Assembly: GCA_019058135.1 (NCBI GenBank)
Contig: JAHLWE010000182.1
Coordinates: forward strand, 1-6,176
Source of the DNA: Promethearchaeota archaeon
Lineage (GTDB): Archaea; Asgardarchaeota; Lokiarchaeia; Sigyniarchaeales; SOKP01
Length of the DNA: 6,176 nt
Reading direction: 5' to 3'
A program made the translations under genes and the position numbers. Under the pieces are notes generated by a model that searched no databases, was not told the DNA's origin, and saw only the letters and a list, made by a program, of their open reading frames with translations. Positions 4,376 to 6,176 of the stretch are shown here, piece after piece (the first letter of the stretch is position 1; each line of letters opens with the position of its first letter).

Positions 4376-6176
4376 ATGACAACGATGAAAAAAATAGGAA
4401 AAATTTCTTTAAATGGTGAATGGAGTCTAAAAAATGAAGCAAGATCAATCAATATCCCTGCTTTAGTACCCGGTTCGGTGTATGAAGCTTTATTTGAAAA
4501 TAATATTATTGTAGATCCATTTTATGGGATGCATGAGCATGAAATGTCTTGGGTATATGAATCAGATTGGCAATATGAAACAACTTTCGATGTCCCTGAT
4601 GATTTATTGAAACATGAAAATGTTATTCTCCGATTTAATGGTATTGATACAATTTCAGAAATTGAACTTAATGATAATCATATTGGAACAACGAGTAATA
4701 TGTTCCGTAGTTATGAATTTGATGTAAAGGATTACATAAAAAACACGGGTAACAGAATAAAGGTTATTATTCACAGTCCAACACGGAAAGCTCGCGAAGA
4801 AATTGAAAAATATGGGCAACAATTAAAAAAAGCTCCTTATGCTATTGCTGGAGGCCCATTTCTAAGAAAAGCACAGTATTCTTTTGGTTGGGATTGGGGT
4901 CCTAAGCTACCAGATATAGGAATATGGAAACTCATTGAATTAATTGGCTTCGATAAAATCAGAATCGATTCTGTATATATTATGCAAAATTTTACATATA
5001 ATAGGGATCCACTAAAAATTGCAAATCCAAAAGATATTGAGGATATTAAAGTTGAATTAGTTAATTTACAGATTCAAATAGAATTGAATTCAAGCATTTT
5101 TTCAAAGAATTCTAACCAAGGTGTAAACCTTCAAGTTAATGGATATTTTTTGAATGTAATTCTAATATCTCCTGATGGGGAAGAAATATCTCAAGAAGTT
5201 GAGATTAAGAATAAATCAATTTCTCTTGAGATAAATATCAAAAAACCCGAGTTATGGTGGATCTATGAGCTTGGAAAACCCCATCTTTATGAAATTCAAG
5301 TATTTATTAAAAATTACGATGAAATTATAGACTCCCAAACAAAAAAAATTGGAATCCGGAAAATCCGTCTTGTTCGAAATGAAGATAAATGGGGAGAGAC
5401 CTTCTATTTTTTACTTAATGGAGTGCCCATATTTGCAAAGGGTGCAAATTGGATTCCAGTCGACAGTTTCATTCCCCGAGGAAAACGATTAGGGCTTTAC
5501 TCAGCTAATTTGAAAAATGCAAAAATGGCTAATATGAACATGATTCGTGTTTGGGGTGGTGGGATCTATGAGGATGATCTTTTTTATGATATTTGTGATG
5601 AATTGGGACTATTGGTCTGGCAGGATTTTCCATTTGCATGTGCTCTTTATCCCTATACTTCCGAATTTCTTGATAACTTTAAAGAAGAAGCAATACAAAA
5701 TATCAAACGTCTTCGTAATCATGCCAGTTTGGCTTTTTGGTGTGGAAATAATGAAAATGAATGGTTGATGGAGTTATACTTATCGAATATTTTTAAATCA
5801 GACTCAAACAAACGACGTCAATATAAGAAAGATTATATAGAATTATTTGAAAAGCAGCTGCCAGAATTGATTAATGAGTACGATCCTCAGCATGATTATT
5901 GGCCTAGCTCACCTTCCAATGGAGGAATTTTTAGAGAGGGGAGTAAAGATTTATTAAACTCAAATTCTCCTGATAGAGGTGATTCACATTATTGGATGGT
6001 ATGGCATGCTTCTAAACCATTTTCTGCTTATCGTAAATTTAATTCAAGATTTATGTCAGAATTTGGATTTGAATCATTTCCATCAATGAAAACTATATCA
6101 TCTTTTTGCCCACTTGACCAATTTGATATATACTCACCAATTATGGAAAATCATCAGAAAAATGCAGCCGGAAATA
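4376..6176 (+). CDS. Beta-mannosidase, glycoside hydrolase family 2 (3' end outside window)
   Basis: The frame is open from ATG 4376 to the window end: 600 codons of a family usually about 820-850 residues long. It removes terminal beta-D-mannose from manno-oligosaccharides. The N-terminal sugar-binding domain shows LVPGSVYEALF (30-40), DPFYGMHEHEMSWVYESDWQYE (47-68), LRFNGIDTISEIELN (85-99) and NMFRSYEFDV (108-117). The mannosidase-typical RKAQYSFGWDWGPKLPDIGIW (164-184) follows, then an Ig-like domain. The TIM barrel begins near 345 (LLNGVPIFAKGANWIPVDSF), continues with NMIRVWGGGIYEDDLFYD (387-404) and VWQDFPFACALYP (414-426), and carries the acid/base Glu in WCGNNENEW (E460) and the nucleophile Glu in FMSEFGFES (E562). 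No signal peptide is visible, so the enzyme is probably intracellular and would act on imported or internal mannosides. A second ATG at 4385 is possible. The upstream AAAAAAAG is not a good Shine-Dalgarno site. Residues 205-250 form a polar, Asn-rich stretch that looks like an insertion in the Ig-like region. Confidence 0.93.
   Translation, partial: MTTMKKIGKISLNGEWSLKNEARSINIPALVPGSVYEALFENNIIVDPFYGMHEHEMSWVYESDWQYETTFDVPDDLLKHENVILRFNGIDTISEIELNDNHIGTTSNMFRSYEFDVKDYIKNTGNRIKVIIHSPTRKAREEIEKYGQQLKKAPYAIAGGPFLRKAQYSFGWDWGPKLPDIGIWKLIELIGFDKIRIDSVYIMQNFTYNRDPLKIANPKDIEDIKVELVNLQIQIELNSSIFSKNSNQGVNLQVNGYFLNVILISPDGEEISQEVEIKNKSISLEINIKKPELWWIYELGKPHLYEIQVFIKNYDEIIDSQTKKIGIRKIRLVRNEDKWGETFYFLLNGVPIFAKGANWIPVDSFIPRGKRLGLYSANLKNAKMANMNMIRVWGGGIYEDDLFYDICDELGLLVWQDFPFACALYPYTSEFLDNFKEEAIQNIKRLRNHASLAFWCGNNENEWLMELYLSNIFKSDSNKRRQYKKDYIELFEKQLPELINEYDPQHDYWPSSPSNGGIFREGSKDLLNSNSPDRGDSHYWMVWHASKPFSAYRKFNSRFMSEFGFESFPSMKTISSFCPLDQFDIYSPIMENHQKNAAGN

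Noticed and set aside
5547..5768. Open frame of 73 codons on + inside the mannosidase, hydrophobic at its start
   Set aside because: It overlaps the catalytic barrel, including the acid/base Glu region, in another frame; its apparent membrane character comes from frame-shifted Trp/Phe-rich sequence.
1..6176. Mobile elements, CRISPR arrays, tRNA or rRNA genes
   Set aside because: No transposase or integrase frame, terminal repeats, regularly spaced repeats, or clover-leaf G+C-rich segment was seen on either strand.

Overview
This is an AT-rich window (roughly 30% G+C by eye) that looks like chromosomal DNA of an archaeon, possibly an Asgard/Lokiarchaeia-type genome. That placement is an inference. 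It rests on three things: none of the five visible gene starts has a recognisable Shine-Dalgarno sequence, TATA-like AT boxes lie 30-80 bp upstream of starts, and gene ends are marked by oligo-T tracts rather than clear hairpins. Proteins are rich in Lys, Ile and Asn, and ATA and AGA codons are common. An AT-rich bacterium that lacks Shine-Dalgarno sites is not excluded.

Layout, left to right. (1) The last 83 codons of a crotonase-superfamily (enoyl-CoA hydratase/isomerase) gene on +, cut by the window start. (2) Convergent with it on -, a CapA/PGA_cap-type metallophosphoesterase-like gene (285-1267). It is split into two overlapping open frames by a single missing base near 907-914; restoring one base gives a continuous protein of about 327 residues with all family motifs. 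(3) Divergent from that, a metallo-beta-lactamase-fold hydrolase with a C-terminal winged-helix-like region (1391-2320, +). (4) A complete alanine dehydrogenase (2315-3430, -), whose stop region overlaps the end of the previous gene by 6 bp. (5) Divergent from ald, an N-formylglutamate amidohydrolase-family protein (3551-4312, +). (6) A GH2 beta-mannosidase (4376 to window end, +) in the same direction; 600 codons are present, including both catalytic glutamates, and the C-terminus lies outside the window.

The genes do not form an obvious pathway or single operon: strands alternate and nearly every gene seems to have its own promoter. Taken singly they point to a heterotroph using fatty acyl-CoA (crotonase), alanine (Ald) and mannosides (GH2). 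I found no RNA gene, insertion sequence, CRISPR array, long repeat, or gene-free stretch over 300 bases. The two largest gaps (1268-1390 and 3431-3550) are divergent promoter regions. I see no convincing new multi-gene system. The items most worth a second look are the CapA frameshift, the bacterial-type alanine dehydrogenase in an apparently archaeal setting, and the intracellular GH2 mannosidase next to an orphan FGase-family protein.
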